DNA from: Dryococelus australis
Lineage: Eukaryota; Arthropoda; Insecta; Phasmatodea; Phasmatidae
Direction of reading: 5' to 3'
Assembly (NCBI GenBank): GCA_029891345.1
Contig: CM057000.1
Coordinates: forward strand, 138,182,663-138,246,662
DNA: 64,000 nucleotides
Of the stretch, positions 34,369 through 47,391 are shown piece after piece; the stretch's first letter is position 1, and each line of letters begins with the position of its first letter. The position numbers and the translations under genes are program-made. The notes beneath the pieces were generated by a model. The model was not told the origin of the DNA. It saw only the letters and a program-made list of their open reading frames with translations, and did no database searches.

Positions 34369-34652
34369 TAGAGACATGCGAAATTCGCGTTATCATTTGA
34401 GGACATTTTAAACTTTAAACACTTGTACCTTTGCAATAAGTTTGTCATTGGGCCATACTTTATTCGACACGCCCCGGGAAACACCGTGCCAATAAATGAA
34501 CACTTTACAATTGTGTAGTCCAATCACGTGCACCTCAGAGTGACTACGTATCTATGCAGCAGTCAATGTAGTAACTACGCCGGTTCTAGTATATACAGTA
34601 CGGTGAATTTTAGCCTGATGCCAAATAATAACGCGGATTTGGCAGGTCTCTA
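34369..34652. mobile_element. hAT-type MITE
   Basis: 284 bp, ends TAGAGACATGCGAAATTCGC and gatttggcaggtctcta, with subterminal 'gttatcatttg' and 'aaataataacgcg'. Flanking 8-mers gccattaa and gatattca match at 5 of 8. Same family as 28508-28799. Confidence 0.8.
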
Positions 34653-35520
34653 GATATTCATTATTGTTCATCAAATTCTGCGATTAGAACTAGCGTTTTT
34701 GATCATTATATCCAAACGTTTCAGCAAAGAAGACATGTTTTAAATGATATAACTGCACTTATAATTTATTGTGTACCGAAATTTTTCTCCAGTATATGTA
34801 ACCAACCTCAAACCAATTATTGTGGTATACTTATACATAAACACTTTTAACTGCACAATTTTTTTATTTGTACTATTTTGAAATTGTGTTAGTAAATATA
34901 CTTATATGAATTTACATTTTCAGAGTTCTTCATAAAAGTAAAGAATTATATTGAAACAAGTTTTTGCGTCGGAAATATACACAAAGCATTAAACATTGTC
35001 GATAAATTGTGTGTTAATTTGTAGGAATAATAAAGATTTGTAAGGTAATTTTTATTAATTTGAAATTATTAAACCGCATCCTTATCGTTATAAAGATGAA
35101 AAATTTAAAGTAATGTGCACAATTTTGTTGAACATTAAGGATTTTATGACTCGCATTATTTTTGGATAGATAAAATGTTTTAATTTGAAATCTTAAATAT
35201 ATTTTTGAATTTGATTATTTTATGTAATAAGTAGTTTCTTCTATTATTAGTTTGGTATTATTTAAACTATTTAAAAAAAAAAAATTTAATTTTTTTATAG
35301 TTGGACCTAAACTAATGTAACAATTATAATATCAAATTTTAAGGTTTGTTCATAATGTTCATACTTATTACGAGCTAGAAAGTTTTAACTACTTTTAGAG
35401 AGTTGAGCACGTGTTCGATGGCCTGGATGGTAAGCTGCGATACAATATTCTTAGAATTTAATAATAGACTTGTACACAACAGTGGGAATGATAATTCTTC
35501 GTGCTAAATCTGACCTTTTA
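34653..35520. other. AT-rich DNA
   Basis: No features seen. Confidence 0.55.
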
Positions 35521-37130
35521 TTTTAATTGATACTGAGACGCCCTACTACCCCCTAGGGGTGTCAGGTGTGTCCACCTCTACCTGACTGCACGACACACTA
35601 ATATTACCTAAACCACCCCAAACGGGGCAGAAAGCGATCTCGACTTCAAAAACCCAAATGCCGCGGCCCAAGCTATTTCCCTTATAAATATCTAGAATCG
35701 AAATTTGATTATTCACGTTACAGTAATACAGGTCTTTCGTAAATCGGGGGGGGGGGGGGGGGGAGGGGGAATTTGCAAATAAATTCTCTCTACTCTTATG
35801 TTCCAAGGTCTTTGATTCACTATTTATTTAGCGCCAAAACGACTGTTTACAGGCACTGATTATAATCTTAAATGGACACAAAAAATATTAAAATGTTTCG
35901 CACTCAATTTACATATTGCGTGGGCAGAGCCCGTAATTAAGTTCAACGTCTTTTGCCCTACGCGGTAACTTTCAATAACTGGTGCTCATAAAATTAAATA
36001 TTAAAGTCACGAACGAGAATCGTTTTCTGCGGCGCTTGACGTGCTTCAGAAGTGTTTCAATAGAGGGACGACGGACTCCGCAGTCACCAGCTTACGACGG
36101 CGTTGATGCATTACTCATGCCTTAAGTTTGGCATTCGTTCAGAATACCGCGCACAGCTGATCGCCAGGCCATGCCGGGAACGTTCTTGCTGCCCATCGCC
36201 AGCGCTCGCTGTAGACTCCGGCCCGCTCGACGTCGTCAAAAGGAGAGCGGCTGACGGGTCGTCCACCTCGGGGCCTCCACGCAAGCACGGGCGGATACCT
36301 TGCACTCGCTAGCATGTAGAATCGCGCTGACGCACTCGGGAATATTCTGCGTGTTTAGTCGTTGCGCGAAAGTACGGCCGTGCTTCCAGGATTCGAACCA
36401 AATGAAACGCCGTTCGCAATAAAGCCTGCGTAAGACAAGTTGCAGAGAAATGTTTAAGGTTACTTTTCTAGGCTCCAAGGATATATTGCGAAAAACACGG
36501 GCCGCTGACGTACGCCACTGTTATTCCGCGCACACTTTAATATGCTCGTCCTCGAGCCTCGCAAAACGGGCAGTTTAACCAACGTGGCAAAATTCAATTT
36601 CACGAGCCATCAGTCACAAGTCGCGGTCTCGCAGTTATTTCCGCGATTTTCAAGGCGCTTGTATTCAAGTGAATATTACTCAATCACGCAGATTTTTCAC
36701 ACATAGTACGTCCGCATCAAGTTTACGTCCCTGCGATACTTGGCCCATATTTCACGAGCACGAGCTGCGCGCTACAAGCAAACATAGCAACATCGTTTCT
36801 ACGTTCACGTCAGGCATGTTCTTATAATATTCTTTAAACAGTTAATTTGTTTGCTCCCGAGAATGTTACGTCGACGTTCACATGCTCGCGTAAAATATGT
36901 CACATCACAACCGGGGAGAAATTACGTGGCAGTCCCATACTGCTAAACGTCCGCCCGACTTCCTGGCACTGTCCAGCTCCGCGGTCGAGCACACACTTTG
37001 CGGCCGTCCACACACCGCGACCGACTCTCACACACTGGCTAGGGCGCGCTGTCATAGCCAGGTGACATCGCGGGATCCTGCCACCACAAGCACCACGGTC
37101 CCGACTCTTTACAAATCGATTAGCCAATTA
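35521..37130. other. CpG-rich block with G run
   Basis: Begins with mixed DNA and a G run of about 17 near 35747-35763, then from 36000 to 37100 is rich in CG dinucleotides without long repeats. A B-box-like GGTTCGAATCCTGG lies on the reverse strand near 36388-36401, but no tRNA fold fits. Could be an unmethylated regulatory tract or the leader of an old element. No coding domain found. Confidence 0.45.
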
Positions 37131-39864
37131 ATATAGATTACAAGTATCGTACACAACAACCATATAAAATATGTGCCAAAATTCATAAGAGATTAACACT
37201 AAGCAATAACAATAATTTTACCGTAAAAACGATGTGCAATAAAATACATACTGGATTAATAAATGTACCGCCTGGTATATAACCAAATATAAATACATAT
37301 AAAAACATTAAATACTCAGTGTTACCAACTGTGGTGCAAAATTACTAAAACCCATACATTTTACTAGGTGACGATCTTTGAATCGTCACAATACCTACAA
37401 AATTTAGGACATAAAAACAGCGAATTTTTTAGGTTAACATATGTCTAGCAGTAGGACTCTGGATCAGGTTACAATGTGGGGATATTAGGCTGTGGGCTCG
37501 GGGCATTCAGTTCTTTTTTGACTAAGTGTCTCTTTACTGTGCATGCCAGGGTTAGCTCGAAACATCACTCAATCGGCCTTCTTGTAACACGAGCGAGATG
37601 TTTTCAACGGCAAAATCCACCGGAGACCATGAAATAACATTTTTACTAGCTAGCAACAGATGCAAGGATATTCAGTTTCCTCAGAATACTTGATCTTAGC
37701 GAACTTTTTATTAGACAAAGTACCTTTTGGAACACGACGAATGATATTAGCACTACAACTTACACCTTTATTCTGTTGGCGATGGAAGCATTTTATCGAA
37801 ACTTAATTAGGATTTTGACAACTCTCTCGGCAAACTAATGCCAATGGCCCTCCATTATATATTTTAGACCAGAAGTAGTACAAAGTCTTTTATATGCAGT
37901 CCTGGATTCATTAATGAGGAAACCCATTTACACGAGAATTCGCTTCCGTCAATAGAAACGAGTTTCTTACGTTTGGTTTAGTTAATAAATGCCACAAAAA
38001 TTACCAAATACAGATAAATTTATCAGGCGACTGAACGCTGGAGTTGTTTTGGTCAAAACTTTGAAATGCTCCGCATTTTAAATCACTTCATCATCCTGTA
38101 ATAGAACCGCAGGTACCAACTTGGGAGAGTAAAAGTTCTAAGTCTGTCACGTAAGCGAAGTCTTGTAATATCCGTATAACTCAAAAATAAAAACAATTCA
38201 CGTAAAAAAAATGAGTGTTACTGAAAGCAGTGGTGATGGACGTACGTGATATTTGTCAGTCGTTAAAGTATATGAACTTACACTAACTAATAGAAATTGC
38301 TGTCAGCTACTGGGTTAACAAAATTGTCTGATTCAACCATTCATTTTACAAGATGGAGATTTTCAGACATTCGCCATTACGATTCAGATATCTATCATGG
38401 AAATACAAGACTGAACGCGAAAAAAAAAGAAAAAACTAAAAAAAAAAACAAGTAACCTATAAACGAGAAAATAAATATGTATACAACACTGGAAAATTAT
38501 AAGAGGGAATAGAGTCATAAAACAGGACAGCAACTAGTTACAATATGTATATATGTGTGTGTACACGAACAACATATAACACATATAAACATGCTTGAAA
38601 AATAGTACAACACTTGTTGGAACCAAATGGGGCAACACAACAAAGAAACGCACTCGAACACAGCAGTTTACCAGACACGACAGAATGTAGTCTATGAATT
38701 CTGCAGTAAAGAATGTATATGTGCAAAACCAGAAATTTCCGCGAAGGAATCGTGTCAAAAAAAACAGGGCATTAATGTAAACATTTATTTTCTCGTCCAT
38801 AGTTTACTGGTCTTTTTAAAAGTATTATTTTAGTGTTCAGTCTTGTTTTTTTTTTATTACAGATATCTGGACCGCAACCGTAGATGTCCAAAAAATTCCA
38901 TCTTGTAATTCACCCCCATTGTAATATTCATCCAAATATCTTCATTTTGCAATGAACAGTTATGTTATTTAAGGTCGTTTGTACATACCGTTTCAATGAA
39001 CCACAGAACCGAAGTTCACAAAGCTAATTTCATAGCAAATGAATTATTCAGCTTCAACATTGACATTAAACCTAATTATGCTGTTGCAGTCAGCGTGGCT
39101 AATGAGGGCGATACGTTTCGAATTGTGTTTGTTGATCACTCTCCCAGCAGCAATATGCGTCGGGCCAATGTCTGGTATTTGATTGGAGTGGCTGTAAAAA
39201 ATCTTTTTCGAGAGTGTCAGTATCAGTTTACATTGACAAAAAAAATACATAATGGTGTACATTCGGTTTCAAATATGACTGATGCCGTAATTAATTCGAA
39301 TAATATTTATAAAATAAAACTTTTTGAAATACAATAACACGGGAAGGAAAACTAAAAAGTACAAAAACATTAACATGAAAGGCAACACGAACAAAGTTTA
39401 TAATTTCAAGAATTAGTTAAAATTATTTAATGTGCTAATAGCCGACATTGGCTTCAGTTTTATTTAAAAAAAAATTATTATTAAGTTATTTGTTTCGTTT
39501 GCATCGAACACACATTTCTTAAGTGCTTAAATGCTAGTTTATTGAAAGACGTCAAGAAGCGAGAGGTGGTGACTCAAATATCATAATTAGTGACAAAACA
39601 TAAAATGTACAACTTCCGAAATTATAAAAGAAGTTTCCTTACATTATTAAAGTTGAATTATATAAAACAATAACTAATGCATTTTACAACTATGTAGCTT
39701 TTGTGTCATGTTGCTAATGGATTCTATTAAGCATCTCACTAAAAATTAAAAATTAAAAACTTTATCCGTAAAAACAAAAATGTTCTAATTTTGGAATATG
39801 TTAAACTTTTGCATAGATATTTAGTTGTAAATAAAAGCACAGGTTGTTTAAAGCCATAAAAAAA
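37131..39864. other. Unassigned AT-rich DNA
   Basis: No gene or repeat recognised. The 113-codon frame at 38996-39337 (start MNHRTEVHKANFIANELF) is the most even-looking one, but I recognise no domain and it has no supporting context. Confidence 0.45.
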
Positions 39865-39944
39865 CGCCCATTTCTTTTTGATACTACTATATTTACTAAA
39901 GACACGCCCATTTCTTTTTGATACTGCTATATTTACTAAAGACT
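39865..39944. repeat. 40-bp tandem duplication abutting a family 1 tip
   Basis: Two copies of 'cgcccatttctttttgatac' plus 'tactatatttactaaagaca', differing at one interior base. The second copy runs into the family 1 tip at 39941, so the duplication edge coincides with the element tip. Confidence 0.85.
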
Positions 39945-40346
39945 GTTCACGATCAAGTGAGCACTTTCGAAGCCAACCTTAGGAAAAAGTCACTGCTCCT
40001 ACATGCATATATTTTAATGGGCACCTTGAGTGACATGCGCCCTAACGATGAATGGGAAATTAGTTCCGTATCTTAACGTCGAATAAAAAGTGTCAGGTAA
40101 CCATTTATGCTAACTTAAATTATTTCTTTCGCTTTCTGTTTTCTTATGCAACGAAGTTTTAAAGTGTGCATATTTGTAAAATATTTACTTTTCTAGAAAT
40201 TTAAGAGTTTCACTTGACCGACACATGAATAAAGTGATGACGCCCATTACAATGTTAATCTTACATAAGGTGGAATAATACACAACGTGGGCACAAATAG
40301 ATCTTAAGCAGGGCTTTCAAAAGTGCTCTTTTTATCGTGAATAGCC
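39941..40346 (-). mobile_element. Family 1 TIR element, long subfamily
   Basis: 406 bp with tips gactgttcacgatcaagtga and ctctttttatcgtgaatagcc and all reverse-orientation landmarks ('gggcaccttgagtgacatgc', 'cttgaccgacacatgaataa'). Confidence 0.87.
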
Positions 40347-40860
40347 TATACCCAAATGTTAGCAACTACCAGTATAATTAAAATGCAAGTGACGAGATTG
40401 AAGGATGAAAATAATGAACAATTCGTCATATTTATTAATACTTCAGGAGTTGTAAATATGGGATATTGGCGCAGGATTCAGGAGTTTGGGTCCAAAGCCA
40501 CTAGATAACTTGGTTGACGTCACAGTTGGAGGTCACGCCCGACGACCTGGGGCGGTCATGTTATCAACTAAATAACCTGTTTAATCCGAAAGTCTCTTTA
40601 GAGTTTAATAATTTTGCTTACAAATAATTTTATGTTTTCAAATATATAGAAAATGATTTGACCGACTTCTCAAAAAATGAGCGAATCGTATTCGAGGCTC
40701 GTCGATGCGAGAGTAAAAATGTCCTCGGAAAATCAAGCGGATTCGAGGCACCTGGCGGAATGAGCCGCGTAGTCGTCAGATCATTAAGGCCGATCCGAAG
40801 CTCCGAGCCAGGTCCAGTGGGTCAGGCGGATGAGCAGGCATAGTCCCTTACCCAATCACC
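40347..40860. other. Unassigned DNA
   Basis: No gene recognised; becomes GC-richer after 40680. Confidence 0.45.
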
Positions 40861-42405
40861 ATTCAGCACACCCGATACAACCCCCCCCCCTCTCCTGACA
40901 CTCAGCCCCTCCCGCTCACTCCCGCCCCACAAATCACTACCAACACCCTCAATAACAAAAACACAAGGAAAAATCCGAAAATTTAGAAAAAATCTCTAAA
41001 ATCCGTTATACGGCAGTTTTATGACCTTGATCTTGACCCCAATGACTTTGAACTTGACTTAAGCCACCCAAGACTGATCCCACTGGAGGCTGACTTCGCC
41101 CAACACTGACTCCACCCATCACTGACTTGATCCAACACTGACTCCACCCAATACTGACTCCACCCAAGCCTAACTTGACTCAAGACTGGTTCCTGTCAAG
41201 AGTAACTCCATACAAGCATGGCTCCGGCCGAGACCAGTTTCTGCAAAACTGGTTAGAACAAATGACAAGACCAACCTGCAAAACAAACCGACCACTCGAT
41301 CCACGTATACAAATAGACGATGACAACCAATCTCGAAAAAAGTCGCCTTATACGAATCTCGTTGCTTACCTCTTTGCACAAAAGTTTCGCAAAACTCTGG
41401 AAAATCTTTGAAAATTCTCGCTAAACTTTGTAAATCTTCGCAAAATCTTTTCAAATCCTCTCAAAAAATCTCACATACAGCTAACTTGACCAAAGGACCA
41501 GGAACATACCAGTTTACCAGACCAACCACCATTACGAGACCAACCAACCATCCATTCGTACGAATCATACATACAGACCATATGAACCAACCATACCATA
41601 CGAACCGAACATACGAATCATCCATACCAAACAGCCATTCCACTCAATCAGACAAATAGTCCAACCAGACCGACTGGGGATACCACTGGGCAAGACCGAC
41701 CATACGAACCAACCACATCCAAACTTAGGAAAGCCTTACAAACGAACCATACAAACCGACCATGCCAGCTAGCCATATGATCCAACTATGCCACCTAGCC
41801 GTACGAACCATCCGTACACACCATCCATATCAGCCGACCAATTGAAACCGTCATTCCAAACAACCACATGAACCACTCATTTAAGCTGTCCATACAAACC
41901 AACCTTACCAAGCAACCAGGCTAATCAACCATACAAGCCAACCATAAAATCGAACAATAACCACTTAAAACACAAACGGCCAATGCTAGTCCACCCCACC
42001 CCCAATCCATACGAACTGCCCATACCAAACGACCATTCTAGCAGACAAGTCTAACGACTTCCGAGAACAGCCAACCATAACAATCGCTAATGCCGACCAG
42101 CCATACTTACTTACCACGTATAGCAGGCCATAACTAAGGTCCACACCAAATAACCACACCAGCCGACCAGACCAAACAGCCAGATCAGTCAACCATACCG
42201 ATCATCCATACTAGCCAACGACAGACTGCACCCAAGAATAATTCCATTTAAGACTTACTCCTGTTGATACCAATTCCTGCCAAACGGACTATAAAAATTG
42301 ACAAGACCATGCATCTGTACCCACAGGCAACGACAGCCAATCTCTAAGAAAAGGTGATTGGTAAGAATCTCGTAGTTAACCTGTTCGTCAAAAACTTTTC
42401 CCTAA
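40861..42405. repeat. A/C-rich degenerate repeat field with flanking long repeat
   Basis: Strong strand asymmetry: A and C dominate, G is scarce. 41080-41170 repeats 'caacactgactccaccca'. 41510-42230 is built from diverged 'accatacgaaccaaccatac' words. Blocks 41200-41390 and about 42225-42405 are homologous in direct orientation ('gaccagtttctgcaaaact ... aaatgacaagaccaacc' versus 'taccaattcctgccaaacg ... aattgacaagaccatgc'), so the field has a long period of about 1.03 kb. Confidence 0.7.
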
Positions 42406-42479
42406 TTAAAACAGCTATGCGGCGTAGTATGGACTATAAAAAAAACCGACAGAGGTTGGGAGCTACACTGATCCGTGAC

Positions 42480-43390
42480 TGCGTTACAACCTCCCACAAT
42501 GCACAGAGATCGGTAGGCGCAGAGCCATGACGTGCTCATTCACTCTCGACAGCATCCCAGATGTGTTCTATAGGATTGAGTTCGGATGACCTTGGAGGCC
42601 AAGCGGCAACCGAAAGTCCATGTAGTGTTCGTTAACCACTCCGTCCCGATTCGGTAGTGGCATGCCGGTGTATTTTCCTGCTGTAAGTGTAGGTGTCCTG
42701 CAGGATATTGTCGGCACAGAAATGGGTGTGTATGATTTGCCAGCAGGTCCCTGTATCGTTCGACGGTGATTGACGCATACATACCTAGGGACCCATTCCA
42801 CCTTCGTAAACACACTCCATATGAGGATACCACCACCAGCCTGAACTGCAACCTGTTTGAGCTTGGCGATGCAATCACCATGGGTGTGTACCAAAGTGTA
42901 CCTAGAATCATCCGCCGAGGACTCAATGGTAGTGTTCACGCGTCCACGTTAATCGTTGAGCATTGTGAAGTGCGGTGAGGTGAGATACACTGTTTGGACT
43001 CTGGCTTCTGCGCCCTATAACGAGGAAATGGCTCTGGATGGTAGAGCTGCTCACAGGTGATTGTGGTCCAGCATTGTACTGGCGAATTATTTGCTCTATT
43101 GTGACCTGTCCATCCGCTCTTGCCATCCGAGCAAACCGACAGCGACCAATGCCATTGGTATGTTGATTGCCACTGCAGTTGTCCTTGGCGGTGGTGGTTT
43201 TCTCCAAATCCATGAACTGGCGGTGGTAAATTCTTGACACGGTGGCCTGCGCGATGTCAGAGATGGTATGTCCATTATGTATGGTCCCAAAGATCTGACC
43301 ACAGTCAAATTAAAGCAAGATTGCGTTTCTTCCCTATTATCTGCTCGATTGTACAACGTCTGACGATATCTAAGTCATGCCAGGCTGGGT
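42480..43390 (-). pseudogene. Tc1-like transposase relic
   Basis: The reverse strand encodes recognisable Tc1-type sequence. First come HTH-region text 'GQVTIEQIIRQYNAGPQSPV' and 'SSSTIQSHFLVIGRRSQSP'; then the catalytic-domain region across frames, with 'GGGILIWSVF' and 'SYTPISVPTI'; finally a C-terminal 'YRTHLGCCRE', the decayed form of the PIEHIWD-type end. At least one shift separates the two halves, and stops occur, so it is dead. TIRs were not located. Confidence 0.82.
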
Positions 43391-43934
43391 ACTATTCCTC
43401 TTGACGGAGCGACGGCAGCGCTATGTCACAAACACGACAGGTGCCTCTAATTCAACTGCCCATGAGTGTAGTTTTAATGGTAAAAAATACTTTCTCAATT
43501 AGGTCAAATTATTTTAGTAGCGTAATAGGGCGCGTCTATGTAAGCAAACATGTATAGCAAAGTTAAACACGTGTATTTTAGGGTTGTACTGAAGATGGGC
43601 TAGTCAATGAGATGGACTTACGCGTAAGACGGTTTACTTAGACATAAATCTATGCGGACTGTAGGCAGCATTAGCAGAGCAAGTTCTTATCAGGCCAGAT
43701 GAGTTGTCCGAATGTTGAAATGCACTGCAGGTGGCGCCGTAGATCACCTGCTTGCCTCGTGTTGCCGTACGTTATGGATGCTGGTCACGAAAAATTTATT
43801 ATTTCGTACTTTTCAAAACATTGTTCAACTTTTAGGCTTTGCTCATGATTACTCTTTTTTTCGTAAAGGGCTTTTTAACGTCCCCTGGTTTTATTCTTGA
43901 AAGCTTAGCAGGGGGCAGCTTACAGACTAACTTA
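43391..43934. other. Unassigned DNA
   Basis: No feature recognised. Confidence 0.45.
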
Positions 43935-44035
43935 TAACCTAACTTACATTAATACCCATGCCTTACCCGAGATTCGAACCCAGACCCTTCCTCAACCCAG
44001 TACACTGTCAAAGTCACAGTATAAAATATATAAAC
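43935..44035 (-). repeat. tRNA-like SINE fragment
   Basis: On the reverse strand: a B box GGGTTCGAATCTCGGGTA, then 'aggcatgggtattaatg' and 'ttaggttataagtta'. B box plus 'gggtaaggcatggg' is a familiar insect SINE pattern. The A box is not clear. Confidence 0.6.
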
Positions 44036-45054
44036 AAAATCATTTACAGAAAATTCAACAAGGGTGATTGAAATGCCATGTCAATTACTTGTAAGGTATG
44101 CATGAACCATTTATTTTACAAAAATTATATAGGCCCTACTGCTACAAATAAAAAAATATATATGCACTAATTATCTTATTTTGAGACATTTTTAAAAATT
44201 GTGCAAACATTTCACAACGTGATTTTTAATAGTTCATGAAATGCTCCTTGAAGTAACTCGTGGTATCTTGTTTAAATGTGAATTGTCTCATTTCGGTGAT
44301 TTAAATTTTTATTGTTGCTACATCCCACAAAGACTAAAATTGTGACTTTGACTGGCTTTCATGCCTGAGCCGCGGCGCACGTGTCGGAATGCGAATCATA
44401 TTAACACGTCGGTGGGCTGTTGCATGCATAGCTGGCCGCGTGAAGATACGATGGCTGGTGAGATATGTAGTTGGCGAGTCAGTTTATAACTTGACTTGGG
44501 CTAATCCCGTAAGGAGGAAGAGTGGCCGACAATGGGGCACAATTTATTTAAAAGGAGCACCCACACTATAAAAGTTATCACAAAAGTACGACTTACATTC
44601 TAATCACAGCAATGAAAAATCAATTTAACACAAACGTTTTCGTGACTTCTGGTTATCTAACACTCACAATTTGCATTTCAACACATTTTAGTTAGCATGC
44701 AAATTTATGACACTAGCACACCCACGTTTATTTTGTAAACAAATGTTATGAATGTCATAGGGTTCACATGTAATCTTGTTATATGATAATTTTATTTTCT
44801 TAATTCTACGTAATATTAATGTGTACGCAGCAGCTTAAACTGAAAAAGCTGAAATTTTCCATATGTAAAATTTTGTAATTTTATTTTGTTTTATCAGGTT
44901 TCTAGTAACTTGTTTATTGTGTGCAATTTGGCAACATTTAGGTGCACCCTTTTGAACCGTCACGATATTGGAAAGCACCCTGGGTTAAGCCCTATGTACT
45001 CTGTATTAATTTGAAAAATTAACCCCTGCCGATAATGGATGGTGACGGAATGTC

Positions 45055-45056
<2 letters not shown>
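44036..45056. other. Unassigned DNA
   Basis: No gene recognised. Confidence 0.45.

Positions 45057-45129
<73 letters not shown>
45057..45129. repeat. (TA)n microsatellite
   Basis: About 36 TA dinucleotides. Frames through it read as alternating Ile-Tyr and are artefacts. Confidence 0.97.
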
Positions 45130-45132
<3 letters not shown>

Positions 45133-45980
45133 TTACTTTCAAATACTCTAGTTACTTAATTGGCATTTATAGCAGACATAATGAGAGATATCTTTATAGA
45201 CCTAGTCCAGCTGCTGTGTGCATATCCCTTGCATTTTTAACACTACCCAGGAATGAAACTTTCAGGCGATTTATTTCCATGATATTTTTTCACATTAAAT
45301 TATTGCTTAAAAATTGGAAGCCTTTCATTGCTGCAAATAAATGCATAGTTGGTTCCTATGTCTTCCGGTGTTTTTATGTAGTGTTGTATAGCTATCCAGG
45401 GGGCTGCACGGAACCTGATTGTGAGCAGGGCTATCCAAGTAATTGAAATTCTGTTGGTGTGGGATACCAGCAACTTCGACGATGGTTGGCGGTATGAAAA
45501 ATAACTGCCAGTTGGCTAATGTTTGATGATAATTTTATTGCTATGGATTTCTTCCGGGTCGTTGCACTTTAATTATGCAGTTCTGTCTGTGTATATTACA
45601 TCTGACTAGAAAACCATAGCAGGGTTCTCCCGTTTTCTTGCAGGAGCTAATACTCATACATGGGGCATACGTAAACTACATCTCTCTCCAAATTTCGCCC
45701 CACACAGTATTTCTTACGTTTTATACTCGCGTTTACATAAAAGTATATTATTTTTGTTTCATCAAACTTCTCCCTATACTTCAACTATAAATAATAGTAT
45801 TTTATTTACAATTAACGCGAATTACAACAGGGACAAAATATGCGTGCTGCGGTAGTAACTAGTAAGAAATAGTTCTTATGCAAAATTTCACTACACTGTG
45901 TGAGCACGAATACGGTGCGTTGCCACTTTGGTCTAACTATTCTAGACACAGAGTTTCAATACAGCTATATGTTTAGAAAA
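45130..45980. other. Unassigned DNA
   Basis: Contains 'tagtaagaaatagttcttat' at about 45858, a motif also at 50415 and inverted at 55140, which marks a further dispersed repeat that cannot be bounded. Confidence 0.45.
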
Positions 45981-46520
45981 TACGCCGTTAAAAATTATTC
46001 TCCCTCATTTTACGGAAAAGTGCTATTGAAAAGTTCTCCATAAATATTCGTAATCTCTCCGTAAATTTACGGACACGGACATTCCTTAAAATATCACGGA
46101 ACACTCCGTGAATTTGTTGAACATTTCCGTAAATTATCTCGTTGGTTTTCTGTACTTCCTGTTTTCCGAACAGTTCACCTGCATTCTTCTTGTAAAATTC
46201 CTGGCATAATCATGGTATTTGATGTAACGACTTAAGTAACTATTTGAAGTGTCTATTAAATTTCGTGTAGTTTAAGTGTTGCTAAATGTTGGGGCTCAGA
46301 AACTAACTTTCTGATTACAGAGGCGGTAGAAAGCGTCGTGTAGACTCCACAATGTTCGTTACCGGAACCTGAAGCGAATAGTAAATACGAACACTTTCCA
46401 CATGTTGTATTTGGCAAGTCCATCTCCGTTGTTCATCTTTACGGATTGCGTTTCCGCATACTTACTATAACTTTTCCGTAAAAGTGTTGGGAAATTTTTG
46501 AAATTTTTTTAACAGTGTAT
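45981..46520. mobile_element. Short TIR element, about 540 bp
   Basis: Left end tacgccgttaaaaattattc ... 'tttacggaaaagt'; the right end reversed reads TACACTGTTAAAAAAATTTC ... 'cttttacggaaaagt'. The interior is rich in 'ccgtaaa' and 'tttacgga' words near the left end. Non-coding; superfamily not resolved. Confidence 0.65.
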
Positions 46521-46738
46521 AGAGCATTCTCGCTGTAGTTTAAAATACTGTTTTATTGAAAAATTAATATAGTTTAAATCAAAGGGGAACAGGAGGCGGT
46601 TTTTTTGATAACTTTGGCACTTCCCAACGGCCACATTTATAATCAAATTTTTAAACTAGCAACAAAAATGTGACTCCCTATATTTCCCTGAGAATTAAAA
46701 TAGACGTAATTGCTTCTAATGAAACCCATATGCCAAAC
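46521..46738. other. Spacer DNA
   Basis: No feature. Confidence 0.5.
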
Positions 46739-46951
46739 AGTGAAGCCACTTAAGCACGTACAAGATTTTTTTTTCTAGATGATGAGGATATTTAATGTTT
46801 TAGTGACATGACATTAATGCTAACTTAATAAAAACCATAATTTAAATAAAATAACATTGATCATGTTTTATCGCAAATATGAAAACTTAATTAGGGACTT
46901 GGATACTTACTAATTAATAAAAAATTAAAACAATGGTTGGTTTTAGTTCAA
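46739..46951 (+). repeat. 213-bp direct repeat, copy 1
   Basis: About 97% identical to 47392-47603. It begins a-gtgaagccacttaagc and ends 'ggttggttttagttcaa'. The repeat can be read as TG...CA, like a terminal repeat of a small retroelement, but no primer-binding site or target duplication is evident. Confidence 0.9.
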
Positions 46952-47391
46952 AATATTGCACCTAATTTATTTTACATCGGAATGTTGTTTTAAAGCAAAA
47001 GAAACACAATACAATATTAACACAAGTGTTAGCATTAATTCAACACATAATACGTTTTTTCGCATCATAAATACCACCTTAATTTTAATAGAAAAGTAAG
47101 AAAGTAATAATTTTACTTAAGTAATTCATATAACATTTACACTAAAATAATAACATTACATTACGTTAACATCAATATTAGTTACTGACGATTCACAGAT
47201 AATAAAATATTACTGAACTTATAATATTAATACAACATTAGACTTTTATGTGATATGAAATGCGCAATCGGTGAATTTGTCCATTGTCCGACATTTTTAC
47301 CCACAGCGCGATGTGAGTAATGGTAAATTTCCATAACGAATTCCGCATAATTATTTCAACCACTGAGCATTCGAAAATACCCACTAGCCGT
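46952..47391. other. 440-bp interval between the direct repeats
   Basis: AT-rich, non-coding. Rich in 'ataacatt' and 'taacattac' words. Confidence 0.6.

Noticed and set aside
38996-39337. 113-codon frame
   Set aside because: No family recognised, no splice or promoter context, and an overlapping reverse frame of similar quality.
45039-45446. 135-codon frame starting with an Ile-Tyr run
   Set aside because: The first part is translated (TA)n and the remainder matches no family I know.
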